Shown: in pieces, positions 24,929-25,049 of the stretch
Numbering within the stretch: position 1 is the stretch's first letter
Layout of the letters: every line of letters begins with the position of its first letter
Assembly (NCBI GenBank): GCA_903847285.1
Contig: CAINDH010000301.1
Span: 1 to 25,049, forward strand
Reading direction: 5' to 3'
Source: an uncultured Verrucomicrobia subdivision 3 bacterium
GTDB taxonomy: Bacteria > Verrucomicrobiota > Verrucomicrobiae > Limisphaerales > UBA11358
DNA: 25,049 nt
Notes under the pieces: model-generated
Seen by the model: the letters and a program-made list of their open reading frames with translations, nothing else
What the model was told of the DNA's origin: nothing
Database searches by the model: none
Made by a program: the position numbers and the translations under genes

Positions 24929-24956
24929 TTGAATCTGCGCGGCGAATGTTTATTAT
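24929..24956 (+). promoter_or_regulatory. Putative sigma-70-type promoter of the tRNA-Pro gene
   Basis: TTGAAT (24929-24934) and TATTAT (24951-24956) are separated by 16 nt, placing transcription start near 24963, about 10 nt before the tRNA. The -10 differs from consensus at one base. The site lies in the 59-bp gap after the ThuA stop. Confidence 0.5.
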
Positions 24957-24972
24957 CCGCGCTCCAATGGTT

Positions 24973-25047
24973 CGGGGTGTAGCGTAGCCCGGCTAGCGCG
25001 CTTGCTTGGGGTGCAAGAGGTCGGGAGTTCAAATCTCCCCACCCCGA
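24973..25047 (+). tRNA. tRNA-Pro (anticodon GGG)
   Basis: A complete cloverleaf can be drawn. The acceptor stem CGGGGTG/CACCCCG has the C1-G72 pair characteristic of bacterial tRNA-Pro and discriminator A. The D stem is GCGT/GCGC. The anticodon stem CTTGC/GCAAG encloses loop TTGGGGT, giving anticodon GGG, which reads CCC and CCU. The T stem GGGAG/CTCCC has loop TTCAAAT. The window ends with CC after the discriminator, so an encoded CCA tail is likely but its last base is outside the window. Confidence 0.96.
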
Positions 25048-25049
25048 CC

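Overview
The window looks like a chromosomal segment of a GC-rich, free-living Gram-negative bacterium, most likely a verrucomicrobial (Limisphaerales/Pedosphaera-like) genome. This placement is an inference. It rests on the combination of Gfo/Idh, DUF1080 and ThuA proteins, on the C-terminal module of the secreted beta-propeller (a 'STNL...W..ISTN....NF....FYILQ' pattern), on a long 'CCACGGATGAAACACGGAT' intergenic inverted repeat, and on the near absence of Shine-Dalgarno motifs.

Left half (1-15.3 kb, all on the minus strand). Read in the direction of transcription, the order is: a GAF-domain protein; hom and thrC (overlapping by 8 nt); a six-gene block; lysC; and the first 13 codons of an unidentified gene. 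The six-gene block contains a circularly permuted ATP-grasp protein, an alpha-E protein, a 1135-residue transglutaminase::DUF2126 fusion, a permuted ATP-grasp::alpha-E fusion, and two small transglutaminases. Most junctions in the block overlap or are separated by 3-6 nt, so it is very likely co-expressed. Comparative genomics has predicted this gene set to be an amidoligase-based peptide-synthesis or peptide-tagging system, often found with the proteasome-like protease Anbu. No Anbu gene lies in this window, and the block sits inside the set of aspartate-family genes hom-thrC...lysC.

Middle (15.4-22.0 kb). A sugar-phosphate isomerase-like gene is interrupted by an in-frame TAA exactly where the family is expected to carry its last metal-binding Glu, with 39 clean codons continuing behind the stop. 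It is followed by a large inverted repeat and by a 14-codon remnant of a Gfo/Idh oxidoreductase start. A 36-bp stretch of that remnant is identical to the start of the intact Gfo/Idh gene at 22.03 kb. The direct repeat therefore brackets 5.4 kb of accessory genes: a HEAGH putative metalloprotein; a Nif11-like small protein coupled to a sulfotransferase-like protein; a GNAT::Asp/Asn-beta-hydroxylase fusion; and a trio of Tat-signal DUF6916-like protein, tail-collar (microcystin-dependent-type) protein and secreted beta-propeller.

Right end (22.0-25.05 kb, plus strand). A tight three-gene operon (Gfo/Idh oxidoreductase, secreted DUF1080 protein, secreted ThuA protein) fits oxidation and breakdown of glycosides through 3-keto sugars. 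It is followed by a tRNA-Pro(GGG) with its own plausible promoter at the window edge. No gap between genes exceeds 300 bp. I see no CRISPR array, insertion sequence, transposase or integrase.
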